A DNA stretch of 64,000 nt from Flavobacteriaceae bacterium HL-DH10 (GTDB lineage Bacteria > Bacteroidota > Bacteroidia > Flavobacteriales > Flavobacteriaceae): contig CP134536.1 in the NCBI GenBank assembly GCA_031826515.1, forward strand, positions 2,424,501 to 2,488,500, read 5' to 3'. Under the pieces are notes generated by a model. The model saw only the letters and a list, made by a program, of their open reading frames with translations, was not told where the DNA came from and searched no databases. The position numbers and the translations under genes are program-made. Below, one piece after another: positions 25,586 to 34,826 of the stretch. Numbering within the stretch: position 1 is the stretch's first letter; each line of letters opens with the position of its first letter.

Positions 25586-27874
25586 ATGGATTTACAAAAG
25601 TTGAATATCATTTTATCATTAACTCTTATGCCTTTTATAGCATGTCAAGCTCAAAAAACATTTCAAATGAAAAACAAAAACACCTTTGAACAAAAAATTA
25701 AAGTTCTTTTAAAACAAATGACCATTGAAGAAAAAGTAGGTCAAATGAATCAATACAATGGGTTTTGGGATGTTACAGGACCTGCTCCAGAAGGAGGGAG
25801 TGCCGAGAAAAAATATGAGCATTTAAGAAAAGGTTGGGTGGGCTCAATGTTAACAGTAAGAGGTGTCGAGCAAGTAAGAGCTGTTCAAAAAATAGCTGTT
25901 GAAGAAACACGATTAGGTATTCCGTTAATCATTGGTTTTGATGTAATTCACGGGTATAAAACGTTAAGTCCAATTCCTTTAGCTGAAGCTGCAAGTTGGG
26001 ATTTAAATGCGATTAAAAAATCTGCTGAAACGGCTGCTGCAGAAGCTTCAGCATCTGGAATTAACTGGACATTTGGGCCTATGGTGGATATTTCTAGAGA
26101 TGCTCGTTGGGGGCGTTCCATGGAAGGGGCTGGTGAAGATCCATTTTTAGGAAGTAAAATAGCAGTGGCAAGAGTACAAGGTTTTCAAGGAGATGATTTG
26201 TCATCACCTACCACCATTGCTGCTTGTGCCAAGCATTTTGCTGCTTATGGATTTTCGGAATCGGGAAAAGAATACAATACGGTTGATATAGGAACTTCAA
26301 CCTTACATAATATTGTTTTGCCTCCTTTTAAAGCAGCAGTAGATGCGGGGGTTCGAACTTTAATGAATTCTTTTAATGAGTTAAATGGTGTTCCTGCTAC
26401 TGGAAACGTTTATTTACAAAGAGATATTTTAAAAGGAAAATGGGGATTCAATGGTTTTGTAATTTCTGATTGGGCTTCTTTGAATGAAATGATTACATGG
26501 GGACACGCAAAAAACAAAAGAGAAGCAGCAAGGCTCGCTGCGCTAGCGGGTTCTGATATGGACATGGAAGGATATGTTTATATTGAGGAATTAGCTCAGT
26601 TGGTAAAAGATGGCGTGATTCAAGAGGCTATTTTAGATGATGCGGTTAGTAGAATTTTAAGAGTGAAATTTGAATTAGGTCTCTTTGATGATCCATATAA
26701 ATATTGTGACGAAAAAAGAGAAAAGGAAACCGTAGGAAGCAAAAAAGCACATGAAGCGGTGTTGGACATGGCTAAAAAATCTATAGTGCTTTTAAAAAAT
26801 CAAAATAAGATACTTCCATTAAAAAAAGAAGGTCAAAAAATAGCTTTGATTGGTGCCTTGGCTAGTGATAAAAATAGTCCTTTAGGGAGTTGGAGAATTG
26901 CTGCTGAAAATAACACAGCAGTATCGGTTTTGGAGGGGATGCAACAATACAAAGGAAATGAATTGTTGTTTGAAAAAGGATCAGAGTTTTTTATTGGAGA
27001 TTCTAATTTTTTACAAGAGGTGAAAATTAATACTTCCAATAAATCAGGGGTTAAAGAAGCGGTTGCAACTGCCAAAAAAGCAGATGTGGTTGTGATGGTT
27101 TTAGGAGAAAACGGTTTTCAGTCTGGAGAGGGGCGTAGTAGGACAGAGTTAGATTTACCAGCAATACAGCAAGAGTTATTAGAAGAGGTTTATAAAGTAA
27201 ATCCTAATATTGTTTTGGTGCTAAACAGCGGTAGGCCTTTGTCTATCAATTGGGCAGATAAACACATTCCTGCTATTGTAGAAGCTTGGCATTTGGGTAC
27301 GGAAACAGGAAATGCTGTGGCTCAAGTGTTATACGGAGACTACAATCCAAGTGGAAAACTACCCATGACGTTTCCAAGAAATGTAGGACAAGTACCTATT
27401 TATTACAATTATAAAAATACAGGTAGACCAACCAATAAAGATAATAATGTTTTTTGGTCTCATTATTCAGATGTAGAAAAAACACCATTATATCCTTTTG
27501 GGCATGGATTAAGCTACACAACTTTTGAATACAGTGATGTAATACTAAACGGAACTTCTTTTAAAATAGGAGATGATGTTGATGTTTCTGTGACTTTAAA
27601 AAATACAGGGAAAGTAACAGGAAAAGAAGTGGTGCAATTGTATATTAGAGATTTATATGCAAGCGTTACCCGACCTGTTAAAGAATTAAAAGGATTTGAA
27701 TTGGTTAAATTAAAAGCTGGTGAATCAAAAACAATTCATTTCACCTTAAACAAAGAAACCTTAGGGTTCTACGATAATGATGGAACATATGTTGTAGAAC
27801 CAGGAGATTTTAAAGTATTTATTGGTGGAAGCTCTATAACAACTCTTGAAACAGACTTTAAATTAGTAGATTAG
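25586..27874 (+). CDS. GH3 beta-glucosidase-type exo-hydrolase
   Basis: A 762-residue GH3 enzyme with the usual three parts: TIM barrel (residues about 35-330), alpha/beta sandwich (about 360-590) and C-terminal fibronectin III-like domain (DVSVTLKNTGKVTGKEVVQLYI). The nucleophile is Asp295 in VISDWASL; KHFAAYG and RDARWGRSMEGAGEDP bind the glycone. I chose ATG 25586; the upstream in-frame codons overlap the esterase gene. The signal peptide ends FIACQAQ, possibly a lipobox. In this context it trims glucose (or mannose) ends from glucomannan oligosaccharides. A terminator follows the stop. Confidence 0.93.
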   Translation: MDLQKLNIILSLTLMPFIACQAQKTFQMKNKNTFEQKIKVLLKQMTIEEKVGQMNQYNGFWDVTGPAPEGGSAEKKYEHLRKGWVGSMLTVRGVEQVRAVQKIAVEETRLGIPLIIGFDVIHGYKTLSPIPLAEAASWDLNAIKKSAETAAAEASASGINWTFGPMVDISRDARWGRSMEGAGEDPFLGSKIAVARVQGFQGDDLSSPTTIAACAKHFAAYGFSESGKEYNTVDIGTSTLHNIVLPPFKAAVDAGVRTLMNSFNELNGVPATGNVYLQRDILKGKWGFNGFVISDWASLNEMITWGHAKNKREAARLAALAGSDMDMEGYVYIEELAQLVKDGVIQEAILDDAVSRILRVKFELGLFDDPYKYCDEKREKETVGSKKAHEAVLDMAKKSIVLLKNQNKILPLKKEGQKIALIGALASDKNSPLGSWRIAAENNTAVSVLEGMQQYKGNELLFEKGSEFFIGDSNFLQEVKINTSNKSGVKEAVATAKKADVVVMVLGENGFQSGEGRSRTELDLPAIQQELLEEVYKVNPNIVLVLNSGRPLSINWADKHIPAIVEAWHLGTETGNAVAQVLYGDYNPSGKLPMTFPRNVGQVPIYYNYKNTGRPTNKDNNVFWSHYSDVEKTPLYPFGHGLSYTTFEYSDVILNGTSFKIGDDVDVSVTLKNTGKVTGKEVVQLYIRDLYASVTRPVKELKGFELVKLKAGESKTIHFTLNKETLGFYDNDGTYVVEPGDFKVFIGGSSITTLETDFKLVD

Positions 27875-27910
27875 CGAGTAAACCTCACATGGTTAAAAAA
27901 AGAGGCTTTA

Positions 27911-27938
27911 GCTCTACAAATTTTGTAGAGCTTTTTTA
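27911..27938 (+). terminator. Intrinsic terminator after GH3
   Basis: GCTCTACAA and its complement TTGTAGAGC (right arm ending at 27931) followed by TTTTTTA (27932-27938). It closes the + strand esterase/GH3 set. The convergent mannanase operon ends at 27962, so it may also help stop that transcript, though the opposite T-run is offset. Confidence 0.75.
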
Positions 27939-27961
27939 GTTTTTAAAAATAATCATTAAGA

Positions 27962-29296
27962 TTATTTATTCAGGTTATTTAGTGTTTCATTTGCCTGTTT
28001 AATGATTTGTAAAGTTGAAACATCCGAAGCAAATACCGAGTTTAATCCTTGAGGTTCTTGTGGAGGATCGGCAGTAAAATCATCGCCATGTTGCCATTTT
28101 CCGTTGTTATTTTTAGGATTGGTTTTAGCAAACCCTGCAAATCCCCAGAAATTTGCCCCAGCAAGCACGCCTTGATTTTTATAGCTCTCTATAACTTTGT
28201 TAAAAACAGATTTATAATAATTGTCCCTGTTTTCAACTGAAGCTTTTGGCGATAAGCTTTCTTTTTCACGAGGAAATCCAAATTCAGACATCACAAGAGG
28301 CTTATTGAACTCTTTAGCTACCTCCATATGTTCATCGATGTCTTGGTATGTTTTTTCTATGGATTCTTCTGTTGATTGTGCTTCATTATTAATATCATAC
28401 CAACTCCAGTTTTTTGGCCAAATATGCAGCGTTAAGTAATCAATATTTTTATTAGCATGTAGTCTTTTATACATGTCTATGTCTTCTAAAAACCCATGTT
28501 TTCCTTCTGTTCCAGTGGATGTTAAATGATTGGTATCTAATGTTTTAATTAAATTAACCGTTTCATTTAACCAACTTGCAAACGATTTTTCATGTTCAGG
28601 TGTCATTAATACACGAGGCTCATTGGCAACTTGCCAAGACATCACCGTATTATCTTCAGTGTATTTTATTCCTGAATATTTATTTGTTCTTCCAATAATA
28701 AATCTCAAATGATTGTAATAGGCTTCTTTACAGGGTTTGCAACTATGAAACTGCTTAGTATAGTTCATATACTCATCCCAAGTATATTGTTCCAAAAAGG
28801 GGTTTGGTACTTCGCCGTAACCATTCCATTTTAGGTATTCAGACATCCCTCCAGACCATATCCAGTTATTGTTTAAATACAAAACAGCATACATATTCCG
28901 CTTTCGCATTTCCGCCATTAAAAAATCCAATCCATCAAGAAGGTTTTTATTGTATTTCCCTTGTTCATATTGTAATGCCGGATATACTTTAGAATCTCCA
29001 CCATCTCCTTCTGCTCCAACTAAAATGCGTAGGTTGTCAATACCTAGGTCTTTCATAAGATCCAATTCTTTAATTAACCGATCTCTATCACCTATATTTT
29101 TAGCTGCTATTAATGGGCCGTACCAATAATTTGCACCAACAAAATAATAGGGTTTTCCTTCTTTAATAAACTGGGAATCCTTTACTGTGATTTGTTTAAT
29201 ATCTACCATCCTTACGGATTTTCTGTATTTAGCACTTTTACATGCTGAAAAAAGTACTATTGTTAAAACAAGTAAAAAAGGTTTATTGATTTTCAT
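27962..29296 (-). CDS. GH5_7-like endo-beta-1,4-mannanase, lipoprotein
   Basis: A 444-residue enzyme of the GH5 subfamily 7 kind (fungal/plant-like mannanases). Start at the ATG with complement 29294-29296 gives a clean signal and lipobox LFSAC; the longer frame upstream overlaps the preceding gene. Acid/base Glu226 in WQVANEPRVLM and nucleophile Glu338 in LVMSEFGFPRE; LYLNNNWIWSGGM and LHIWPKNW are substrate-cleft signatures. It hydrolyses the beta-1,4-mannan backbone, probably anchored to a membrane. It is the last gene of the six-gene minus-strand operon, 13 nt after GH26. Confidence 0.92.
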   Translation of the reverse strand: MKINKPFLLVLTIVLFSACKSAKYRKSVRMVDIKQITVKDSQFIKEGKPYYFVGANYWYGPLIAAKNIGDRDRLIKELDLMKDLGIDNLRILVGAEGDGGDSKVYPALQYEQGKYNKNLLDGLDFLMAEMRKRNMYAVLYLNNNWIWSGGMSEYLKWNGYGEVPNPFLEQYTWDEYMNYTKQFHSCKPCKEAYYNHLRFIIGRTNKYSGIKYTEDNTVMSWQVANEPRVLMTPEHEKSFASWLNETVNLIKTLDTNHLTSTGTEGKHGFLEDIDMYKRLHANKNIDYLTLHIWPKNWSWYDINNEAQSTEESIEKTYQDIDEHMEVAKEFNKPLVMSEFGFPREKESLSPKASVENRDNYYKSVFNKVIESYKNQGVLAGANFWGFAGFAKTNPKNNNGKWQHGDDFTADPPQEPQGLNSVFASDVSTLQIIKQANETLNNLNK

Positions 29297-29309
29297 TATA
29301 ATTTTAGAT

Positions 29310-30566
29310 TTAGTTTGGTAATGCATACATGTTAGGTAACTTATTTTGTAACACCGATTTTGGTTTGTTAGCAAAGGCGATAAAATCGGCAGTATCTGGT
29401 AACCCTGGAGCTGGTGTGCAATAAGTGTCTTTTGAGTTATACCAAAACATCATATAACCAATTTCAGTATTATTTACTGTTATGGCATTATATAAGTTTG
29501 TTGAATAAAAGTTTGGAATAGGACTGTTTGAGCCAGGCGTTACAAAATATCCCGTTTCAGTTAATGCTGCTATTTTAACCTTTTCTATCGCTAAATGTGA
29601 AATAATTTGAAGTTTGTTGTTAGCATTGTCAACCCCTGTCTGTCCTTGATTATTTAAATCACCGTAGTTGTCCATTCCTATAATATCTACATAGTTATCG
29701 CCTGGATACCTTTCTAAATATTCAGAAGCTGAAATAAAACTATTATCTGGGGAAAAAGCAAAAAGGATATTGTTTACATTTAAAGTGTCTCTTAAATAGT
29801 CAACCGTAAATTGCCAAAGCGCAATAAATTGTTGGGGCGTACAGTAGGAAGCCCCCCACCAAAACCAGTCGCCATCAAATTCATGGAATGGTCTGAATAT
29901 AAATGGCACTAATTTTCCATCAGCACCTACCATTCTTTTGGCAACCTCAGCAACTTTTTCAATTTTTTGTTTGTAATACTCATGGTTTTCACCTTTTGGT
30001 AAAATACTTTTAAAGGCATTGTTTTTTTGAAAATCTGTCATTTCAGAAGTATAAAAACTAACACCCTCATAAGGCTCTCTTAAATGCCAACTAAAGGCGT
30101 TTACCATGCCTTTGTTATAGGCTTCAACGGCATCTGCTTTAATACGTTGTTCTTGTTGATAGAACCAATTTGTTGGTGTGCCATCGTTAAGATCGTCTGT
30201 TATAAACAAAAAATCTGACCCTAATAATCCGGGGTCACTCCCAGTGGTTTTCTTAATGTCTGAATCTCCTATGGCATCATTATATAAATTATGAAAAGCA
30301 TTATGCTGTCCTACTATAAAGTTCGATTTGGATAATATTTTAAGATTATAAAACAGAGCGGCTGTTTCTGTTGTAGCGTTTGGATTTACCATGTATAATC
30401 GAGTATCTTCTGGCTGTAAAACAAAAGCATTCTCTGGAGTTGAAGGATCTATAATTTCAGGTTCTTCAGGAAATTCATCTTTAGAACATCCTATTGCTAA
30501 AAATGCTAAAAGAAGCCATATAAAAACAGGGAGCTTAACTAATATAAATTTATATAAATTATTCAT
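29310..30566 (-). CDS. GH26 endo-beta-mannanase, lipoprotein (second of operon)
   Basis: A 418-residue GH26 mannanase. The signal peptide ends in lipobox AIGC (Cys27) followed by an acidic stretch SKDEFPEEPE, which in Bacteroidota can act as a lipoprotein export signal to the outer surface. Acid/base Glu229 in FRPFHEFDGDWFWWG and nucleophile Glu337 in ALTETGY; FSWHLREP is also family-typical. This enzyme is a good candidate for the surface-exposed mannanase that starts polymer cleavage. Flanked by the epimerase gene (29 nt) and the GH5_7 gene (13 nt). Confidence 0.94.
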   Translation of the reverse strand: MNNLYKFILVKLPVFIWLLLAFLAIGCSKDEFPEEPEIIDPSTPENAFVLQPEDTRLYMVNPNATTETAALFYNLKILSKSNFIVGQHNAFHNLYNDAIGDSDIKKTTGSDPGLLGSDFLFITDDLNDGTPTNWFYQQEQRIKADAVEAYNKGMVNAFSWHLREPYEGVSFYTSEMTDFQKNNAFKSILPKGENHEYYKQKIEKVAEVAKRMVGADGKLVPFIFRPFHEFDGDWFWWGASYCTPQQFIALWQFTVDYLRDTLNVNNILFAFSPDNSFISASEYLERYPGDNYVDIIGMDNYGDLNNQGQTGVDNANNKLQIISHLAIEKVKIAALTETGYFVTPGSNSPIPNFYSTNLYNAITVNNTEIGYMMFWYNSKDTYCTPAPGLPDTADFIAFANKPKSVLQNKLPNMYALPN

Positions 30567-30595
30567 AATTCCCTATGCCTAATTGCTAGTTTAAG

Positions 30596-31774
30596 TTACT
30601 TGTTTAAAAGAATACACGCCCTAGATGTGTGGTAGGGTGCTTTCCACATACTTACTTTATCTTCTTGCGTGTAAACAGTTCCATTTTTATCAACTCTAAA
30701 AAACCATTCTCCGTGCTCATGATCTAAGAGGTGATTTTTAATATAATCCCATATTTTAAGAGAAGCTGTTATATATTGATCATTAGTTTCTAAACTATGA
30801 GCATATTTCAAGCCAATAAGAGCTTCTACTTGTGGCCACCAATGCTTATCTGTATCTATATGGTTTGTGTTTCTGTTTTTTTCATTTAGAACAGCACCTG
30901 TTTCATCTATGGCTTCTTGTAAAAAAGTATTAGCTACTTTTAATGCTATTTCATTCGCTTTGGATAATAAAAAATCATTATTCAAGGTTTTAGCTGCTTC
31001 AATAACCAACCATGCTGTTTCAATATCATGACCAAAAGACACGGTGTCGCTTAATAAATGCCACGTATCATCAAAGAATAAATCGTAATGATTTTTATTA
31101 TTCAAGAATTTTTCAAAAAATAAATCAACAAGTGTTTTTAAAGAGCTTCTTAATTGATTGTTATCATGAATTTTAAGTAAGGTTGTATAGGCTTCTAAAA
31201 CATGTAAATGTGTATTCATGGTTTTAGAAGCATTCATGTCTTTATCACTTAATCGCATATCTTCTATCGGACTCCAATCTTCATGGAAAGCCTCAAAATA
31301 GCCGCTATTCAAATCATCTTTGGCATGTTCTTCAATCAGTTCAAATAGTTCTATAGCCCAATTTTTAGCAGCTTCATTTTTAGTAAATAGGTAATATTCA
31401 GATAAAGCATAAATGGTAAACGCTTGGGCGTAAATTTGCTTTCGTTTATTTAAAGGATTGCCTTTATAATCAAGTTCCCAAAAAACTCCTTGGTGCATTA
31501 CATCATTAAAAAAAGTCTTCAAATATTTAAATGCTCTATCACAAATAATACGATATTCATCGGTTTTTAAATGATTAGAAGCGGCCGAAAACGACCAAAG
31601 AATCCGTGTATTTAAAATAATACCCTTAGGCGCTTCTGAAACTACGTTATTATAATGATCTATTTTGCCTACAAAACCACCGTGTTCTTGGTCTAATGTG
31701 TTATTCGTCCAATAACTTAATATGTTTTTTAATTCAGAATTAAGTTCAGATTTAAGTTGGTCGTAGGTATCCAT
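30596..31774 (-). CDS. AGE-family epimerase, probable mannobiose 2-epimerase
   Basis: A 392-residue cytoplasmic protein of the N-acylglucosamine/cellobiose 2-epimerase family (alpha/alpha six-barrel, no signal peptide). Catalytic histidines are in place: His189 (NTHLH), His249 with Glu252 (SFGHDIE) and His382 (KAPYHTSR); KHWWPQ and WEFFRV-like HGEWFFRVD are also conserved. Beside GH130 this is the known pair that turns beta-1,4-mannobiose into mannosyl-glucose and then phosphorolyses it. The stop and start of the two genes are 2 nt apart. Confidence 0.92.
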   Translation of the reverse strand: MDTYDQLKSELNSELKNILSYWTNNTLDQEHGGFVGKIDHYNNVVSEAPKGIILNTRILWSFSAASNHLKTDEYRIICDRAFKYLKTFFNDVMHQGVFWELDYKGNPLNKRKQIYAQAFTIYALSEYYLFTKNEAAKNWAIELFELIEEHAKDDLNSGYFEAFHEDWSPIEDMRLSDKDMNASKTMNTHLHVLEAYTTLLKIHDNNQLRSSLKTLVDLFFEKFLNNKNHYDLFFDDTWHLLSDTVSFGHDIETAWLVIEAAKTLNNDFLLSKANEIALKVANTFLQEAIDETGAVLNEKNRNTNHIDTDKHWWPQVEALIGLKYAHSLETNDQYITASLKIWDYIKNHLLDHEHGEWFFRVDKNGTVYTQEDKVSMWKAPYHTSRACILLNK

Positions 31775-31776
31775 GA

Positions 31777-32952
31777 TTAATACAAACCTTTATTTTTTTC
31801 TATTAGATTTAAAATAGTTTCTACAGAACCTGCAGATGTAAATTTATCTTCGGGCGTATTCATACAATAATCAATTAATTTTTCTATAGTTGATGTAGCC
31901 ACATGCATTCTGGTGTCGCAAGATGCATAATAAATATATACAGTACCGTCATCGTCCGCTATCCAACCATTTGAAAATAATACGTTAGATACGTCCCCTA
32001 TGCGTTCTTCATTTTCGGGAGCCATAAAATATCCCGCTGGATGGTGAATCACTTTTGAAATATCATTCAAATCCGTCATAAACATATATAACGTATAGCG
32101 TAATCCAGCAGCCGTATTTCTTACACCATGGGCTAGGTGCAACCAACCTTTATCGGTTTTAATGGGTGCAGGTCCTAAGCCATTTTTAAGTTCATAAATA
32201 GTGTGATATACTTTATTATTGATTATTCTTTCGTCTTTAACGACAGGATTCATCATGTCGTCAATATATCCTAATCCGATGCCACCACCTTTTCCAACAT
32301 CAATAAATCCTTGTTGGGGTCTTGTATAAACCGCGTATTTACCATTAATAAATTCTGGGTGAAGCACCACATTGCGTTGTTGTCCTGTGTTTGAAATTAA
32401 ATCTGGTAGTCGTTCCCAATTAATCAAATCTTTTGTTCTTACTATACCAGCATTTGCAATAGCGCTACTTGTATCTTCTGGTGGCACATTTGGATCTTTA
32501 CGTTCGGTGCAGAAAACACCGTAAATCCAACCATCTTCATGTTCTATTAGCCGCATGTCGTAAACATTAGTGTCCGGATTTCCTTCAATTTGAGGAATTA
32601 CACACGGTTTTTCCCAAAATTCAAAGTTATCAATACCATTAGGACTTTCGGCCATTGAAAAAAACGATTTTCTATCGATACCTTCCGTACGAAGGCATAA
32701 AACATATTTACCGTGCCACTTTATAGCACCTGAATTCATGACCGCATTAAATCCTATTCTTTCTAAAACATTGGGGTTTGTTTTAGGATTTAAATCATAT
32801 CTCCAATGGATTGGAATGTGCTCAGCGGTTACAATCGGGTTTTTATATCTATTATAAATGCCATTTGATTTAGAAATAGGCTCATTTATTTTACTAATTA
32901 ATTTTTGATAAGCCTCCTTCACATCTTCTATATGGTTTGTTATCTTGTACAA
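31777..32952 (-). CDS. GH130 4-O-beta-D-mannosyl-D-glucose phosphorylase
   Basis: A 391-residue GH130 enzyme of the mannosylglucose phosphorylase type, cytoplasmic. The proton donor is Asp132 in NVYDMRLIEHEDGWIYGVF; phosphate-binding Arg/His residues lie in RTEGIDRKSFFS and VLHPEF, and DVSNVLFSNGWI is conserved. It converts mannosyl-beta-1,4-glucose plus phosphate into mannose-1-phosphate and glucose, saving one ATP. It sits between the SSS symporter gene (21 nt) and the epimerase gene (2 nt), the same set as in the described Bacteroides fragilis mannan cluster. Confidence 0.94.
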   Translation of the reverse strand: MYKITNHIEDVKEAYQKLISKINEPISKSNGIYNRYKNPIVTAEHIPIHWRYDLNPKTNPNVLERIGFNAVMNSGAIKWHGKYVLCLRTEGIDRKSFFSMAESPNGIDNFEFWEKPCVIPQIEGNPDTNVYDMRLIEHEDGWIYGVFCTERKDPNVPPEDTSSAIANAGIVRTKDLINWERLPDLISNTGQQRNVVLHPEFINGKYAVYTRPQQGFIDVGKGGGIGLGYIDDMMNPVVKDERIINNKVYHTIYELKNGLGPAPIKTDKGWLHLAHGVRNTAAGLRYTLYMFMTDLNDISKVIHHPAGYFMAPENEERIGDVSNVLFSNGWIADDDGTVYIYYASCDTRMHVATSTIEKLIDYCMNTPEDKFTSAGSVETILNLIEKNKGLY

Positions 32953-32973
32953 TGTATTATTATTTAAAAGTTA

Positions 32974-34812
32974 TTAATTTAATTTTTCTTCTAGTGTGTT
33001 CCACCAATATTTTTTCAACAGGAATAGGCAAACAACTAAAACTGCTAAGGAAATATATAGAGGTGTGTTTTGTCTAAATATGAGATACATAGGACTAATT
33101 ACTAAAGCTGTTTGTGCAATAATGCCAATAACAACATTGAACATATCTCTTCCAAAATCTGAATTCTTTTTAAAACTTGGATCTTCAGCTTTTAATTTTC
33201 CATAAATAGGTGACCAAAAACCCCAAGGTTTAACATTTTTATAAAAGGTCTTTAAAACAGCTTCCTCGGTTGGAGGCGCTGAATAAGTCCCTAAAATGGA
33301 ACCAATAAGTGACACTACCAGTAAAACAGGAAATAGATATAAGCCTAAAACATCTGGAAATAACTCAGGCACAATAGCAGCTGCCAATAGTCCTGATGCC
33401 ATTCCCCAAAAGAATCCTTCACCATTAAAGCGCCACCAGTGCCATTTTAAAATATTGGCACAGACATAACTACCATATAAAACAGAAACAATCCACTGTA
33501 ATACAGAATTTACATCTTTAGCAAATAAACCTATTATAATGCTTATAAATACCACAATAATACCAGTTGCATAATTCATGTTTTTTATTTGAGTTGCACT
33601 CGCCTGTGGATTTTTATATTTTAAATAAATATCATTTACTAAATAAGCTTGTGCGGCATTTAAAGTTCCAGCAAAAGTTGACATAAATGCAGCAATTAAG
33701 CCAGCCAATAAAAGTCCTAATAAGCCAATTGGAACAAATTCTCTTATTGCGGTAGGTAGGATTAATTCAAAGTCAATGTCTCCAGAGACTGTTAATAAAT
33801 CTAATCTTTCATAATAAACTAAGGCTAAAGCAGCAAACCCAGCAATCATTAAATAGCGAATAGGCATTAAGATTACAGAGACAAATCCACTCATTTTTGA
33901 TGCTTCAGATGCTGATTTTGTGGAGAGTATTTTTTGCATATCGTAAGTAGGTGCAGGACCAGCAACACTAACTAAAACACCTTTAAAAACCATCATCATA
34001 AAGAAAATAGTAAATAAATTAAAACCATCTTCTTTAATTTTTTGATTAACTTCTGGGATAATAGAACTCCAATCCATATTTAATTGCCAATCGAAAAACG
34101 GACTTAACCAACCTTCTGGGACAATAAGCGTGTTTTCACCAATGGCAACAAATCCTAAATAACCAATTACCAATGCGGCAATAGTCATAATAGCAAATTG
34201 AACAACGTCTGCCCAAACAATGCCAGACATACCGCCAAGAAGTGAATAAAATACTGCAAAAAGTGTAAAAATGATGCCGTAAAAATGAGGAACAAACTCG
34301 GGTGTTACCGAAAAAGGAATGTAGTTGCTTACCACCTCCCAAGGAATAAAGATCTCTATAAATTTGCCTAAGCCTATAAACCCATAAGCTAAATAACCTA
34401 AACACATAATTAAAGCAAAAACCACAACAATTATATGCGACAGCTTAGCGCCTTTTTTATATCCAAATCGAGTGCCTATCCATTCTGCCCCTGTCGTAGC
34501 ATTAGAACGTCTTAGCCATTTTGATAAGTAAACCATTAAAAATATCTGATTAAAAACTGGCCATAACCAAGGAATCCAAGCGCTTTTTATGCCATAAACA
34601 AACATGATGGTAACGAGCCAAATGGTACCCGAAATATCAAACATTCCAGACGCATTAGAAAGACCAAGTAAATACCAAGGAATCGATTTCCCTCCTAATA
34701 AATAATCATCTTTACTGCGTTGAGCTCTTTTTCTAAGGACTAAACCTATGACAATAATGGTGACTAAATAAGCGGCTATGATTAATATATCTGCGGTGTG
34801 AAGTAATTTCAT
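32974..34812 (-). CDS. SSS-family sodium:solute symporter, probable mannobiose importer
   Basis: A 612-residue inner-membrane protein with about fourteen membrane helices, of the sodium:solute symporter family. N-terminal DYLLGGKSIPWYLLGLSNASGMFD and LLLAGLIAAFMSTFAGTLNAAQAYLVNDIY carry the sodium-site and core helix signatures. Its C-terminal extension beyond the usual core is typical of Bacteroidota members. Position between a mannanase and the phosphorylase/epimerase pair indicates import of beta-1,4-mannobiose. Gap of 14 nt to the upstream GH26 gene. Confidence 0.93.
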   Translation of the reverse strand: MKLLHTADILIIAAYLVTIIVIGLVLRKRAQRSKDDYLLGGKSIPWYLLGLSNASGMFDISGTIWLVTIMFVYGIKSAWIPWLWPVFNQIFLMVYLSKWLRRSNATTGAEWIGTRFGYKKGAKLSHIIVVVFALIMCLGYLAYGFIGLGKFIEIFIPWEVVSNYIPFSVTPEFVPHFYGIIFTLFAVFYSLLGGMSGIVWADVVQFAIMTIAALVIGYLGFVAIGENTLIVPEGWLSPFFDWQLNMDWSSIIPEVNQKIKEDGFNLFTIFFMMMVFKGVLVSVAGPAPTYDMQKILSTKSASEASKMSGFVSVILMPIRYLMIAGFAALALVYYERLDLLTVSGDIDFELILPTAIREFVPIGLLGLLLAGLIAAFMSTFAGTLNAAQAYLVNDIYLKYKNPQASATQIKNMNYATGIIVVFISIIIGLFAKDVNSVLQWIVSVLYGSYVCANILKWHWWRFNGEGFFWGMASGLLAAAIVPELFPDVLGLYLFPVLLVVSLIGSILGTYSAPPTEEAVLKTFYKNVKPWGFWSPIYGKLKAEDPSFKKNSDFGRDMFNVVIGIIAQTALVISPMYLIFRQNTPLYISLAVLVVCLFLLKKYWWNTLEEKLN

Positions 34813-34826
34813 AAAATAAACTTAGT

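Noticed and set aside
28049-29129. Several + strand ORFs opposite the GH5_7 mannanase gene
   Set aside because: They are shadows of a strongly supported coding frame on the minus strand.
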